Assembly: GCF_006539985.1 (NCBI RefSeq)
Contig: NZ_BJOB01000003.1
Coordinates: 1 to 64,000, forward strand
Direction of reading: 5' to 3'
DNA length: 64,000 bases
Source: Kurthia gibsonii
GTDB taxonomy: Bacteria > Bacillota > Bacilli > Bacillales_A > Planococcaceae
Made by a program: the position numbers and the translations under genes. This document shows positions 46,099-56,120 of this stretch, in pieces. Each line of letters starts with the position of its first letter. Position 1 is the stretch's first letter. Below the pieces are notes generated by a model. It ran no database searches. It had not been told where the DNA came from and saw only the letters and a program-made list of their open reading frames with translations.

Positions 46099-46494
46099 AT
46101 GGCAGCACCACAGTTTAGACCACAAAGAGATTATACACAGACAGCACCTGTTCAACCGAGAGTTCAACCACAACAACCGCAAAAACAGATACCGAAGCCG
46201 AGCCATCGACCACGACGACGAAAATGGACGAAGGGTGAAAAAATATTAACAGTGATGATGATTATCGTTGTTGTTGCGACATCATTAGTTAGTTTGAATT
46301 TGCAATCTTCAATTAGCCAAACAACGATTAAAAATGTTGAAGTTGACCGAGAAATTAAAACATTGCAAAAAGAAAATGAAGTACTTGAAAATAAAATCGC
46401 TAAAAAGTCTACATATGAACATTTCTTACAAAAAGCGAAGGAATTAGGTTTAACACCAAACTCTGACAATGTTAAGGCAGTGACAAAAGAATGA
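46099..46494 (+). CDS. ftsL: Cell division protein FtsL
   Basis: A bitopic division protein of 131 residues. A long Pro/Gln/Arg-rich cytoplasmic part (1-50) leads into one TM segment (about 53-72) and a leucine/lysine coiled coil (about 78-118), the FtsL plan. It works with DivIC and DivIB to switch on septal wall synthesis by FtsW and PbpB. GAGGAG lies seven bases before ATG 46099. Its stop overlaps the pbpB start as ATGA. Sequence is poorly conserved in general, so position is a strong part of the call. Confidence 0.9.
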   Translation: MAAPQFRPQRDYTQTAPVQPRVQPQQPQKQIPKPSHRPRRRKWTKGEKILTVMMIIVVVATSLVSLNLQSSISQTTIKNVEVDREIKTLQKENEVLENKIAKKSTYEHFLQKAKELGLTPNSDNVKAVTKE

Positions 46495-48677
46495 ATAATA
46501 ATAGACGATTTGGACGAAAAGGAGCCTTTTTAATGCTAGTCATTTTTGGCTTCTTATTTTTGCTTATGTTTTTGAGAGTATTTTATATTCAGGTGGTTGG
46601 AAAAGTTGATGGACATGATTTAGTTTCAGAAGCTAAAAATCGTCATGATATTGAAACGGTACAAAAAGCAAAACGAGGCGAGATTTTAGACCGTAATGGT
46701 TCGGTAATTGCGACGAATGTAGTAAGTTATAATGTTACGGCTGTACTTACTCCTAAAGCATCTAAAGGTATGCCGGAAGGACAATATCGTCATGTACATG
46801 ATAAAGAAAAAACAGCAAAAGTTTTAGCGCGTTATTTAGACTTGAAAGAAACTGAAATATTGAATATTTTAATGCGTAAAACAGCAAAAGGCGAAACACC
46901 TTACCAAGTTGAATTTAAATCTGCAGGACGTGACTTACCTTACGATATTAAACAGCAGATTGAAAAAGAAAAATTACCTGGCATTGAGTTTGAAGAAACA
47001 ATGAAACGCTATTATCCAAAAGGAGTTTTCGCATCTAATATTATTGGCTTTACACAAAAAGTATGGGATGAGAGAAAACTTAAGTACATAGAAGTGGGAC
47101 AAGCAGGTCTTGAAAAAACGTACAATCAGGAGTTAGCCGGAAAAGATGGTACTGCTAACTTTGAAATTGATCGATGGGGGTATTTACTTCCTGGAACTGA
47201 TAAATTAGTGACACCAGCAAAAGATGGGGATGAAATTTATTTAACGATTGATCAAACGATTCAAAGTATTTTAGACAATGAAGTATCACGTGTAGATGCA
47301 GAGTACAAACCTGAATCAATTGTAGCAGTGGTTGCAAACCCTAAAACAGGTGAGATTTTAGCGTCTACTCAACGTCCAACATATAATCCGCAAACAGGTG
47401 AAGGAATTAACTCAAGTTGGTTAAATCAATTAACGCAAATTACAATTGAACCTGGTTCTACAATGAAAATATTTACGTTAGCAACTGCAATTGAAAAGGG
47501 CGTATGGAACGAGAATGCAACTTTCATGTCAGGACAGTATCGTGTAGGAGATCGCGTTATTCGTGATGCAAATCAAGTTGGTTGGGGGCGTATTAGTTAT
47601 TTAGAGGGGATTCAACGATCTTCGAATGTAGGGATGGCTAATTTATTGAATTTAATTGGTGAAGACTATTTCCTTAAATCGATTCATAAATTTGGTTTTG
47701 GCGAAAAAACAGGAATTGATTTACCGAAAGAGGCAACTGGTCAAATTTTAGATCAATATAAAATTAATAAAGTAACGACCACGTATGGTCAAGGCTCGAC
47801 TGTTACACCAATTCAACTAATCCAAGCAGTATCTGCGATTGCAAATGACGGTAAAATGATGCAACCATATGTTATTCAAAAAATTGTAAATCCAACCACA
47901 AAAAAAGTTGTGAAAGAAAACAAGCCTAAAGTAAAAAGCTCACCTGTATCAGCAGATACAGCGAAAGAAGTGAGACGTATCTTAGCGACGACTATAACTT
48001 CAGAAAAAGGAACAGCGCAGAAGTTTGCAAGTACTGATTATGAAGTTTCTGGGAAGACAGGGACAGCACAAGTAGCTAACTCCTCTGGAGGCTATTCATG
48101 GGGGAAAAATCAATTTTTATATTCTTTCTTAGGTATGGCACCTGCGAAAGACCCGAAATTGGTCATGTATGTAGCAGTGAAGAAGCCAAAATTGAAGGTA
48201 ACAGAAGGGGGATCAGAACCAACTTCTAAAATTTTCAATGCAGTTATGGAAAGTAGCTTAAAATATTTAAATGTAGGTACAACGAAACAGAAAAAAAATG
48301 ATTCTGTAAAAATAGCAGATTATGCACAACAAGAAACAAACGCAGCAACATCAGCTATTACAAAAGAAGGGTTTGTCCCGGTTGTTATTGGAGATGGTTT
48401 AGCTGTAGCAGAACAATATCCACAAAAAAATACGCCACTTTTAAAAGGTAACAAAATATTCTTGAAAACATATGGAGATGTAACGCTACCAGACTTTAAA
48501 GGATGGTCACTTCGAGATCTCCTTACTTTCAAAGAACTAAGTGGTCTTAACATTGAAATTAGTGGAAGTGGTTATGTACAGAAACAAAGCGTGCCCGCAG
48601 GAACGGTAGTAAAACCAAAACAAAAAATTAAAGTTCAGTTAAAGACCCCTCAAGAGCAATATAAGAAAACAAAATAA
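46491..48677 (+). CDS. pbpB: Penicillin-binding protein 2B (septal transpeptidase)
   Basis: Class B PBP of 728 residues that crosslinks septal peptidoglycan together with FtsW. It has one TM segment (about 10-30), a dimerisation domain with RGEILDRNG, and a transpeptidase domain with active-site S323-TMK, SSN at 377-379 and KTGT at 522-525. Two PASTA-type modules end the chain (about 615-725). Start overlaps ftsL by 4 bases. The next gene is mraY, so spoVD and murE, which follow pbpB in B. subtilis, are absent. Confidence 0.95.
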   Translation: MNNNRRFGRKGAFLMLVIFGFLFLLMFLRVFYIQVVGKVDGHDLVSEAKNRHDIETVQKAKRGEILDRNGSVIATNVVSYNVTAVLTPKASKGMPEGQYRHVHDKEKTAKVLARYLDLKETEILNILMRKTAKGETPYQVEFKSAGRDLPYDIKQQIEKEKLPGIEFEETMKRYYPKGVFASNIIGFTQKVWDERKLKYIEVGQAGLEKTYNQELAGKDGTANFEIDRWGYLLPGTDKLVTPAKDGDEIYLTIDQTIQSILDNEVSRVDAEYKPESIVAVVANPKTGEILASTQRPTYNPQTGEGINSSWLNQLTQITIEPGSTMKIFTLATAIEKGVWNENATFMSGQYRVGDRVIRDANQVGWGRISYLEGIQRSSNVGMANLLNLIGEDYFLKSIHKFGFGEKTGIDLPKEATGQILDQYKINKVTTTYGQGSTVTPIQLIQAVSAIANDGKMMQPYVIQKIVNPTTKKVVKENKPKVKSSPVSADTAKEVRRILATTITSEKGTAQKFASTDYEVSGKTGTAQVANSSGGYSWGKNQFLYSFLGMAPAKDPKLVMYVAVKKPKLKVTEGGSEPTSKIFNAVMESSLKYLNVGTTKQKKNDSVKIADYAQQETNAATSAITKEGFVPVVIGDGLAVAEQYPQKNTPLLKGNKIFLKTYGDVTLPDFKGWSLRDLLTFKELSGLNIEISGSGYVQKQSVPAGTVVKPKQKIKVQLKTPQEQYKKTK

Positions 48678-48825
48678 TGTAGAAGCTAAAAGGAATCACT
48701 TTTCGTCAAATGAATTCTGCAAAACACATGAAAAAAACAAGGTTTTAAGCCATTTGACCTTTAAATTTCAATGTGAAACTACTATGATAGAACATGTACT
48801 TAAACGTAATTAAAGGAGAATTAGA

Positions 48826-49797
48826 ATGACAATTTCAATCATGCTAATTACTTTATTTGCAGGTTTTTTATTCTCTGCAATTATTGGACCATTAGCAATC
48901 CCGTTTTTAAGACGTATGAAGTTCGGACAAAGTATTCGTGAAGAAGGTCCGCAATCTCATATGAAGAAGCAAGGAACACCAACTATGGGAGGCGTTATCT
49001 TCCTATTTTCAATTGTAATCTCAACATTTGGTGTAAGTATTTATTATGGCGAATTTACCGTACAATCCGTTGTGCTACTAATCGTATTACTTGGTTTTGG
49101 TATTGTTGGATTTTTAGACGATGGATTGAAAATTATTTTTAAAAGAAATTTAGGTTTAACATCACTTCAAAAGTTAATCGCTCAAATCGTTATTTCAGTA
49201 TTAGCCTATTTCTTATTAAAAGGAACTGGCTTTGCAAATGAATTATCAGTACCTTATACAGAGATCGTATTAAACTTTGGTACGTTTTATATTTTATTTA
49301 TGGTATTTTGGTTAGTTGGATTCTCAAATGCTGTGAATCTAACAGACGGATTAGATGGTTTGGTAGCAGGTACAGGTGCAATAGCCTTTGCAGCTTTTGG
49401 TGTAATTGCTTATGTACAAGACCAAACAGACTTATCGATCTTCTCTTTTGCAGTGGCGGGAGCGTTGTTAGGATTTCTAATATTTAATAAAAACCCTGCC
49501 AAAGTATTTATGGGGGATACAGGTTCACTGGCACTTGGTGGTGCGCTTGGAATTGTATCGATTTTAACTCATCAAGAGTTATTACTTTTATTAATTGGTT
49601 TAGTGTTTGTAGTTGAAACAGCCTCTGTTATGTTACAAGTTGGAAGTTTTAAAATTCGTAAAAAACGTATTTTCAAAATGGCTCCAATTCATCATCACTT
49701 TGAATTATCAGGTTGGTCAGAACAGCGTGTTGTTGTGACATTCTGGGTTGTCGGAATCATTTGTGCGTTAATTGCAGTGCTACCGGAGGTTTTATAG
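48826..49797 (+). CDS. mraY: Phospho-N-acetylmuramoyl-pentapeptide transferase
   Basis: Membrane enzyme that forms lipid I from UDP-MurNAc-pentapeptide and undecaprenyl phosphate; 323 residues with ten helices. The blocks GPQSHMKKQGTPTMGG (42-57), NLTDGLDGLVAG near 175, FMGDTGSLALGG and the terminal histidine run APIHHHFE are typical and give the metal-binding aspartates. Its stop and the murD start are separated by one base. GGAG lies before the ATG. Confidence 0.97.
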   Translation: MTISIMLITLFAGFLFSAIIGPLAIPFLRRMKFGQSIREEGPQSHMKKQGTPTMGGVIFLFSIVISTFGVSIYYGEFTVQSVVLLIVLLGFGIVGFLDDGLKIIFKRNLGLTSLQKLIAQIVISVLAYFLLKGTGFANELSVPYTEIVLNFGTFYILFMVFWLVGFSNAVNLTDGLDGLVAGTGAIAFAAFGVIAYVQDQTDLSIFSFAVAGALLGFLIFNKNPAKVFMGDTGSLALGGALGIVSILTHQELLLLLIGLVFVVETASVMLQVGSFKIRKKRIFKMAPIHHHFELSGWSEQRVVVTFWVVGIICALIAVLPEVL

Positions 49798-49798
49798 C

Positions 49799-51157
49799 AT
49801 GAAAATGGTTGAATCGATGAAAGATAAAAAAGTACTTGTACTTGGCCTTGCTAAAAGTGGGGTAGCCGCTGCGAAACTTCTTCACAAGTTAGGTGCTTTT
49901 GTAACAGTAAATGACGCAAAGCCTTTTGAAGAAAATCAAGATGCGCAATTATTATTGCAACATGGTATTACAGTTATTTGTGGACATCACCCAAAGGACA
50001 TACTTGATGATGGTTTTGAATTAGTCGTTAAAAATCCAGGTATCCCATATACAAACCCAATCATAGAAGATGCATTAATGCGTAAATTACCTGTTTGGAC
50101 AGAGGTTGAGCTCGCTTATCGTATAAGCGAGGCGCCTATGATTGGTATTACTGGCTCAAATGGCAAAACAACAACCACTTCTTTATTATTTGAAGTATTA
50201 AAAGAAGGGAATTTACATCCATTAATTGCTGGGAATATTGGTACAGTTGCTTGTGGTGTTACAGCAGAAGCGACAAAAGATGAAGTGGTTGTAACAGAAT
50301 TATCTTCTTTTCAATTAATGGGTACAGAGCAATTCAAGCCGAAAATCGCTATTTGGACAAATTTATTTGAAGCACATATTGATTACCACGGTACGATGGA
50401 AGACTATGCAAAAGCAAAATTTAATGTAACGCGTAATCAAGACGAAAGTGACTACCTGATTTATAATGCGGATCAAGAGATTGTTGTAAATGAAGTAATG
50501 GCTTCTAAAGCTACAAAAATTCCATTTTCATCTACCCGTATTTTAAAAGATGGTATTAGTGCAGATGATGAAATGATTTATTGGATGGGTGAACCTTATT
50601 TAGAACGCTCTGTAATTGCATTACCAGGTAAACATAATTTAGAGAACGTACTTTGTGTAGTAGCAACAGCTATTTTAATGGCGTGTCCAAAAGAAGCATT
50701 AACACACGTGCTGCAAACTTTTGCAGGTGTAGAGCATCGCACACAATTTGTTGGTATGTATAATGGACGGAAATTTTATAATGATTCCAAAGCAACGAAT
50801 ACATTAGCAACAAAAAGTGCCCTTTCAGCTTTCCATACACCAATCATTCTTCTAGCAGGCGGACTGGATCGAGGGCATTCATTCGAAGCCCTACGACCAT
50901 ATATGAATAATGTAAAGGCTGTAGTTGTATCCGGTGAAACAAAAGAGCGATTTGCTGAATTTGCAAACTCTTGTGGTGTATCGGTAATTGAAACAGCTGA
51001 AATTATGGAAGATGCTGTGCCAAAAGCATACGCGTTATCTGAAGAAGGAGATACCATTTTATTATCTCCCTCATGTGCGAGTTGGGATCAGTATCCAAGT
51101 TTTGAAAATCGCGGCGAACGTTTTGTTGAAGCGGTAAAAAAATTAAAAGTAAATTAA
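49799..51157 (+). CDS. murD: UDP-N-acetylmuramoylalanine--D-glutamate ligase
   Basis: Cytosolic ATP-dependent ligase that adds D-Glu to UDP-MurNAc-L-Ala; 452 residues in three domains. The P-loop GITGSNGKTTT lies near 115-125, ELSSFQLMG and the central HIDYHG follow, and the C-terminal ligase domain starts near HRTQFVG. ATG 49799 is chosen, nine bases after GGAGG; upstream codons lie within mraY. The next gene is divIB, so spoVE/ftsW, murG and murB are missing from this cluster. Confidence 0.96.
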   Translation: MKMVESMKDKKVLVLGLAKSGVAAAKLLHKLGAFVTVNDAKPFEENQDAQLLLQHGITVICGHHPKDILDDGFELVVKNPGIPYTNPIIEDALMRKLPVWTEVELAYRISEAPMIGITGSNGKTTTTSLLFEVLKEGNLHPLIAGNIGTVACGVTAEATKDEVVVTELSSFQLMGTEQFKPKIAIWTNLFEAHIDYHGTMEDYAKAKFNVTRNQDESDYLIYNADQEIVVNEVMASKATKIPFSSTRILKDGISADDEMIYWMGEPYLERSVIALPGKHNLENVLCVVATAILMACPKEALTHVLQTFAGVEHRTQFVGMYNGRKFYNDSKATNTLATKSALSAFHTPIILLAGGLDRGHSFEALRPYMNNVKAVVVSGETKERFAEFANSCGVSVIETAEIMEDAVPKAYALSEEGDTILLSPSCASWDQYPSFENRGERFVEAVKKLKVN

Positions 51158-51169
51158 GGAAGTGAGACA

Positions 51170-51919
51170 ATGCAAAAAATAATTGAATTAAAAGAGCATC
51201 AAAGTGCGATTATTGAGCGAAGAAAAAAACAGAAAAAACGTAATATAATCACACTATTCATTATTCTCGGCATTGTCTTACTTATTTTAGTGTATGTGCA
51301 ATCACCATTAAGTCATATTTCAAAAGTAACTATAAAAGGGAATCATTTTGAAACAAATCAATATTACATAGAAAAAAGTGGATTAACTGTTGGAGATTCA
51401 TTGTGGGGATTTAAAAAAGATCAAGTAGTACAAAATTTAGAAAAGCTAGATTTTGTAAAACAAGTAACAGTCGAAAGAAAATGGTTAAATAGCGTAGCGA
51501 TTAAAATAAAAGAGAATCGACGAGTAGCTATTCTAAGAACGAGTAATGCACAATATTATGTACTTGAAAACGGTGAACTGTTACCTGGTAGAATTAAACC
51601 GAAAAGTTATGAGTTGCCTATTTTCTTAAATTTACATGATGAAAAGCAACGCAAAGAACTAGCGAAACAATTAATGCAATTGTCGCCAGATTTATTGCAA
51701 ATGATTTCTCAAATTGAACCAGCACCTACAAAATCAAATCCAGAATTATTAAAGATGTATATGAATGATGGATTTGAAGTGCGAATTGATATTCCAAAGA
51801 TTGCATCAAAAATGAAGTACTATCCTTCAATTATTGCGCAATTAAATCAAAATAAAAAAGGTGTTATTCATTTGGAGATTGGTGGCTATTATAATTCTTT
51901 TAAATTAGAATATAAATAG
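51170..51919 (+). CDS. divIB: Cell division protein DivIB/FtsQ
   Basis: A bitopic protein of 249 residues: a basic cytoplasmic start (KKQKKRN), a TM segment (about 26-44), a POTRA domain (about 48-117, with HISKVTIKGN) and a beta domain to the end. It forms the DivIB-FtsL-DivIC complex. AAGGAAGTGAG lies before the ATG. It is the last gene of this run before a 313-base AT-rich gap and ftsA. Confidence 0.9.
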   Translation: MQKIIELKEHQSAIIERRKKQKKRNIITLFIILGIVLLILVYVQSPLSHISKVTIKGNHFETNQYYIEKSGLTVGDSLWGFKKDQVVQNLEKLDFVKQVTVERKWLNSVAIKIKENRRVAILRTSNAQYYVLENGELLPGRIKPKSYELPIFLNLHDEKQRKELAKQLMQLSPDLLQMISQIEPAPTKSNPELLKMYMNDGFEVRIDIPKIASKMKYYPSIIAQLNQNKKGVIHLEIGGYYNSFKLEYK

Positions 51920-52089
51920 ACTACCTATCCAGAATATCTTTTTTTAAAAATCTATGGAATAATATGAGTAACCTAAAAATTATTTTTCTATAAGTATGTA
52001 TAAAAGAGTTTTTTAGGGTACAGAGTAGTGGTGCTTTGTCTTAATGTATGTGTTAGATATAAAGTACAATCTTCAGCATAAGTTAGTGC

Positions 52090-52139
52090 TAGGGTTTAAG
52101 TCGTATTTGTTTTTATTTGTTTAATCGACAAAAACCCTA
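52090..52139. repeat. Inverted repeat in the divIB-ftsA gap
   Basis: TAGGGTTT-AA-GTCG (52090-52103) mirrors CGAC-AA-AAACCCTA (52126-52139), with AA opposite AA as an internal loop and a T-rich apical loop. No T-run follows on either strand, so it is not a classic terminator. It may be a structured leader of ftsAZ mRNA or an operator. The rest of the 313-base gap is AT-rich with no gene. Confidence 0.5.
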
Positions 52140-52232
52140 ATAATGTGGTAAAAAATCCTAAAGTTATTTAGACAAATATAGCAATATACAATAAAATATA
52201 AACTAAAGAGAAATAAGAGGAGGTGCTATTCA

Positions 52233-53522
52233 TTGAGTCAGTCAGAATTGTTTGTTTCATTAGACATTGGTTCAAGTTCTGTGAAATGTATCATTGGTGA
52301 AGTTGTAGACCATACAACTATCCATATGATTGGTGTAGGTAAAGAGAAATCTTCTGGAATTAAAAAAGGAAGTATCGTCGATATTGATGCAGCAGGTCAA
52401 TCGATTCGAAAAGCCATTAACCAAGCCGAACGCATGCTAGGTATTAGCGTTAAAAAAGTTGTAGTAGGTATTCCAGCAAATCAAGTAGCACTTCAAAAAG
52501 TAAAAGGTGTCGTTGCGATTAGTAACGATAATCGTGAAATTACAGATGAAGATTTAGATCGAGTAATGGAATCTGCAGAGTCAATGGTAGGAGCACATGG
52601 TCATACAAGAGTGGAGCTTATTCCAGAGCAGTTTATTGTTGATAATTTGCCAGAGATTAGCGACCCACGTGGTATGTTAGGAATTCGTTTAGAGATGGAT
52701 GCTACAGTTGCAACATCTCCAGATACGTATTTACATAATATCGTACGATGTGTAGAAAGAACTGGAGTTGAAATCCAACAAATTTATTTACAGCCACATG
52801 TATCAGGTTATTATGCATTGACAGAAGATGAAAAGTCACGTGGCACATTATTTATTGATATGGGTGCAGATACAACAACAATCGGTGTTTATAAAGACAG
52901 TCGCTTTACGAATGTTGCGATGATTCCAATTGGTGGCGAAAATATTACAAAAGATTTGTCAATTATTTTAAAAACATCAATGGAACAAGCAGAGAAAATC
53001 AAAAAAGATTATGGTCATGCGTTTTACGATACAGCTTCTGACCATGAAATGTTTACAGTGCCAATCATTGGAACAGATTCTAAAGAGCAGTATAGCCAAC
53101 GATTTATTTCAGAGATTATTGGAGCTCGTGTAGAAGAAATTTTTGACTTAATTTTAGACGAACTATATGCACAGCAAGTAGAAGATTTACCAGGTGGTGT
53201 CGTTATTACTGGTGGTGTGGCAAAGCTAGAAGGCTTACAAGAGTTAGCAACAGAGAAATTACAATCAAGCGTTCGATTATATACACCAACTCAAATTGGT
53301 GCGCGCGATCCTGAGCTATCGGGAGCAGTTAGTTTGATTCGTTATGCTTATAAAGATAGTGAATTTTATAATGATTACTCTGAAGAAATGTCAATCGAGG
53401 TTCCAGAACCAGAAGAACCACGTAAAGAACGCAAAGCTAAAGAGTATGATGACGAAGAAGCACCACCTAAAGAAGGTATTGTTGGTAAATTGAAGCGACT
53501 TGTAAATAATCTAATCGAGTAA
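52233..53522 (+). CDS. ftsA: Cell division protein FtsA
   Basis: Actin-like ATPase of 429 residues that ties FtsZ to the membrane. The start LFVSLDIGSSSVKCIIGE is phosphate-1, GTLFIDMGADTTTIGVY is phosphate-2, and GVVITGGVAKLEGL is the adenosine motif. The C-terminal helix (GKLKRLVNNLIE) is the membrane-targeting amphipathic helix. TTG 52233 is the start, nine bases after AGAGGAGG. It is 57 bases before ftsZ. Confidence 0.96.
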   Translation: MSQSELFVSLDIGSSSVKCIIGEVVDHTTIHMIGVGKEKSSGIKKGSIVDIDAAGQSIRKAINQAERMLGISVKKVVVGIPANQVALQKVKGVVAISNDNREITDEDLDRVMESAESMVGAHGHTRVELIPEQFIVDNLPEISDPRGMLGIRLEMDATVATSPDTYLHNIVRCVERTGVEIQQIYLQPHVSGYYALTEDEKSRGTLFIDMGADTTTIGVYKDSRFTNVAMIPIGGENITKDLSIILKTSMEQAEKIKKDYGHAFYDTASDHEMFTVPIIGTDSKEQYSQRFISEIIGARVEEIFDLILDELYAQQVEDLPGGVVITGGVAKLEGLQELATEKLQSSVRLYTPTQIGARDPELSGAVSLIRYAYKDSEFYNDYSEEMSIEVPEPEEPRKERKAKEYDDEEAPPKEGIVGKLKRLVNNLIE

Positions 53523-53579
53523 AGATAGAGAAACGAACTGAATATTTCTACAAAGATAAGCAAAAGAGGAGGAAATGGC

Positions 53580-54728
53580 ATGTTAGAATTTGATACAAAT
53601 GATGATGCACTAGCCGTAATTAAAGTAATTGGTGTTGGCGGTGGTGGTAATAATGCTGTAAATCGTATGATTGAGCATGGTGTTCAAGGTGTAGAATTTA
53701 TTGCTGTTAATACAGATGCACAAGCATTAAAGCTATCAAGTGCTGAAATAAAATTACAAATCGGTGCTAAATCAACACGTGGATTAGGTGCAGGTGCTAA
53801 CCCAGAAGTTGGTAAAAAAGCAGCGGAAGAAAGTAAAGAACAATTAGAAGAAGCATTAGCTGGAGCAGATATGGTATTTGTTACTGCTGGAATGGGCGGT
53901 GGTACAGGTACTGGTGCGGCACCTGTTATTGCACAAATCGCTCGCGATTTAGGCGCTTTAACAGTAGGTGTTGTTACACGTCCATTTACATTCGAAGGTC
54001 GTAAACGCCAATCACAAGCATTAGCTGGTACACAAGCAATGAAAGAAGCGGTAGATACATTAATCGTTATTCCAAATGATCGCTTATTAGAAATTGTTGA
54101 TAAGAGTACACCAATGCTTGAAGCATTCCGCGAAGCTGATAATGTACTTCGTCAAGGGGTTCAAGGTATTTCGGATTTAATCGCTGTACCAGGTTTAATT
54201 AACTTAGACTTTGCAGACGTAAAAACGATTATGTCTAATAAGGGCTCAGCATTAATGGGTATCGGTGTAGCCTCGGGTGAAACACGCGCTGTAGAAGCGG
54301 CGAAAAAAGCTATCTCAAGTCCGTTACTTGAAACATCCATTACAGGTGCAAAAGGTGTTCTAATGAATATTACGGGTGGAGCAAGTTTAAGTCTGTTTGA
54401 AGTACAGGAAGCGGCAGCAATCGTTGCGTCTGCATCAGACGAAGATGTTAATATTATCTTCGGTTCTGTTATTAATGATGACTTAAAAGATGAGATTGTT
54501 GTGACAGTTATTGCAACAGATTTTAATGAAGCAGCTGTTGTGCCAGATCCACGCCAAATGATGCGTCCGGGTCTGAATCAGACTGCGCGCCCACAACAAG
54601 TACAACAGTCCCCTCAACCAGTACAACAACCGGTTCAAGAAGAGACAGCAACAACTTCAAATAATACGATGTCTGAAGATACGTATGAAATCCCGGCATT
54701 CTTAAGAAATCGTAAAAATCGCCGATAA
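53580..54728 (+). CDS. ftsZ: Cell division protein FtsZ
   Basis: Tubulin-like GTPase of 382 residues that forms the division ring. The tubulin signature GGGTGTG is at 106-112 and the T7 loop near [12 protein letters not shown] Gln/Pro-rich linker (about 320-360) leads to the C-terminal peptide [16 protein letters not shown], which binds FtsA and SepF. AGGAGG lies before the ATG. Downstream the spoIIGA-sigE-sigG genes of sporeformers are absent; a terminator and ylmE follow directly. Confidence 0.98.
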   Translation: MLEFDTNDDALAVIKVIGVGGGGNNAVNRMIEHGVQGVEFIAVNTDAQALKLSSAEIKLQIGAKSTRGLGAGANPEVGKKAAEESKEQLEEALAGADMVFVTAGMGGGTGTGAAPVIAQIARDLGALTVGVVTRPFTFEGRKRQSQALAGTQAMKEAVDTLIVIPNDRLLEIVDKSTPMLEAFREADNVLRQGVQGISDLIAVPGLINLDFADVKTIMSNKGSALMGIGVASGETRAVEAAKKAISSPLLETSITGAKGVLMNITGGASLSLFEVQEAAAIVASASDEDVNIIFGSVINDDLKDEIVVTVIATDFNEAAVVPDPRQMMRPGLNQTARPQQVQQSPQPVQQPVQEETATTSNNTMSEDTYEIPAFLRNRKNRR

Positions 54729-54754
54729 AATAATATAGGTGAGTATCATTTTGA

Positions 54755-54794
54755 GCCAACAAGTGTTGCACACTAACATTTGTTGGCTTTTATT
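54755..54794 (+). terminator. ftsZ terminator
   Basis: AGCCAACAAGTGTT pairs with AACATTTGTTGGCT around a 6-base loop and leads into T residues. Confidence 0.9.
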
Positions 54795-54897
54795 ACAAGC
54801 ACATAACAGTGTAGACATGTAGGGTGCTATTCATTGAAATCTCTTTATATGCTTGATACAATGAGACTATAAGTAACTTTGAAAAGTTGGGAAGAAT

Positions 54898-55590
54898 ATG
54901 AAAACAATTACAGAGAATCTAAAAAATATTCAACAACATATAATAGACGCAGCTGAAAAAGCACAGCGTAATACCGAGGATGTTCAAATTATTGCAGTTA
55001 CAAAACAAGTATCAATTGAACGCGCGCAAGAAGCAATTAGCAATGGTTTGCGACATTTAGGTGAAAATCGCCCTGAAGGATTGATTGCTAAAGAAGAAGT
55101 AATTGGTAAACAAGCAATCTGGCATTATATTGGTTCTTTACAAACTAGAAAAGTGCGTAAAGTAATTAATCAAATTGATTATTTACATTCATTAGATCGT
55201 CTTAGCTTAGCAGAAGAAATTGAAAAAAGAGCAAATCAAGTAGTAAAGTGTTTCGTACAGGTCAATGTTTCAGAAGAAGAAGCTAAGCATGGTTTAAGTG
55301 TAGAAGAAACGATTCCATTTATTAAAGATTTAGCAGCGTATTCTAAAATTCAAATTGTAGGCTTAATGACGATGGCACCAAATACAGAGGACGAAGAAAT
55401 TATTCGCTACACATTTAAGGGTTTAAAAAAATTACAACAACAAGTCGTAGATTTACAAATCCCGTATGCGCCATGTTCAGAACTTTCGATGGGTATGTCG
55501 AATGATTATGCAATTGCAATTGAAGAAGGTGCAACCTTTGTGAGAATTGGTACGGCTTTAGTTGGAAGTGAAGGAAGTGTTTCAGAGTGA
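54898..55590 (+). CDS. ylmE: YggS/YlmE family pyridoxal phosphate homeostasis protein
   Basis: PLP-binding TIM-barrel protein (COG0325) of 230 residues, with no known enzyme activity but needed for vitamin B6 and amino-acid balance. The PLP lysine is Lys36 in IIAVTKQVS, and the blocks LGENRPEGL, WHYIGSLQTRK and SELSMGMSNDYAIAIEEGATFVRIGTAL match the family. It starts the ylmE-sepF-ylmG-ylmH series and its stop overlaps the sepF start by 4 bases. Confidence 0.94.
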   Translation: MKTITENLKNIQQHIIDAAEKAQRNTEDVQIIAVTKQVSIERAQEAISNGLRHLGENRPEGLIAKEEVIGKQAIWHYIGSLQTRKVRKVINQIDYLHSLDRLSLAEEIEKRANQVVKCFVQVNVSEEEAKHGLSVEETIPFIKDLAAYSKIQIVGLMTMAPNTEDEEIIRYTFKGLKKLQQQVVDLQIPYAPCSELSMGMSNDYAIAIEEGATFVRIGTALVGSEGSVSE

Positions 55591-56108
55591 AAATGAAAAA
55601 TGTCGTTAAAAACTTTTTTAGACTAGATGATGAAGAATTCTATGAAGAAGAGGAAACAACATCGACACAAGTAAAATCAAAACAACAACCAGAAGCACAA
55701 CCACCTGTTCAAGAAGTATCAAAGAATGCAATGGCGATTCCAAATCGACCACGTCCGAATAAGTCAAAAAAGCCGACAGCAGTACCAACTGTTATTGAAA
55801 ATGAGCAGGTAGGCTCGATTCATAACGTGGTGAGTTTTACACAAAAAACATCAAAAGTGATTTTATTTGAACCATTTTCTTATACAGAAGTAGAAAATAT
55901 CGGAGACTGTTTAAAAAATAAACGAGCAGCAGTTGTAAATTTACAGCGTATTGATAAAGTACAAGGAAGTCGTATGATTGATTTTCTAAGTGGTGTCATT
56001 TTCGCTTTAAATGGTGATATTAAACAAGTCGGTTCAAATATATTTTTATGCACACCTGATAATGTTGAAGTAGATGGGACTATTTCAAATTATCATTTTG
56101 ATGATTAG
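55587..56108 (+). CDS. sepF: Cell division protein SepF
   Basis: Membrane-binding FtsZ anchor of 173 residues. It has an N-terminal amphipathic helix (KNVVKNFFRL), a Pro/Gln-rich linker to about 80, and the C-terminal SepF domain (about 85-170) with FEPFSYTEVENIGDCLKN and RMIDFLSGVIFALNG. GTG 55587 is preferred, with AAGGAAG nine bases before; an ATG two codons later is possible. Next to ylmE and ylmG as in other Firmicutes. Confidence 0.95.
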   Translation: MKMKNVVKNFFRLDDEEFYEEEETTSTQVKSKQQPEAQPPVQEVSKNAMAIPNRPRPNKSKKPTAVPTVIENEQVGSIHNVVSFTQKTSKVILFEPFSYTEVENIGDCLKNKRAAVVNLQRIDKVQGSRMIDFLSGVIFALNGDIKQVGSNIFLCTPDNVEVDGTISNYHFDD

Positions 56109-56120
56109 AGGAGATATTAC

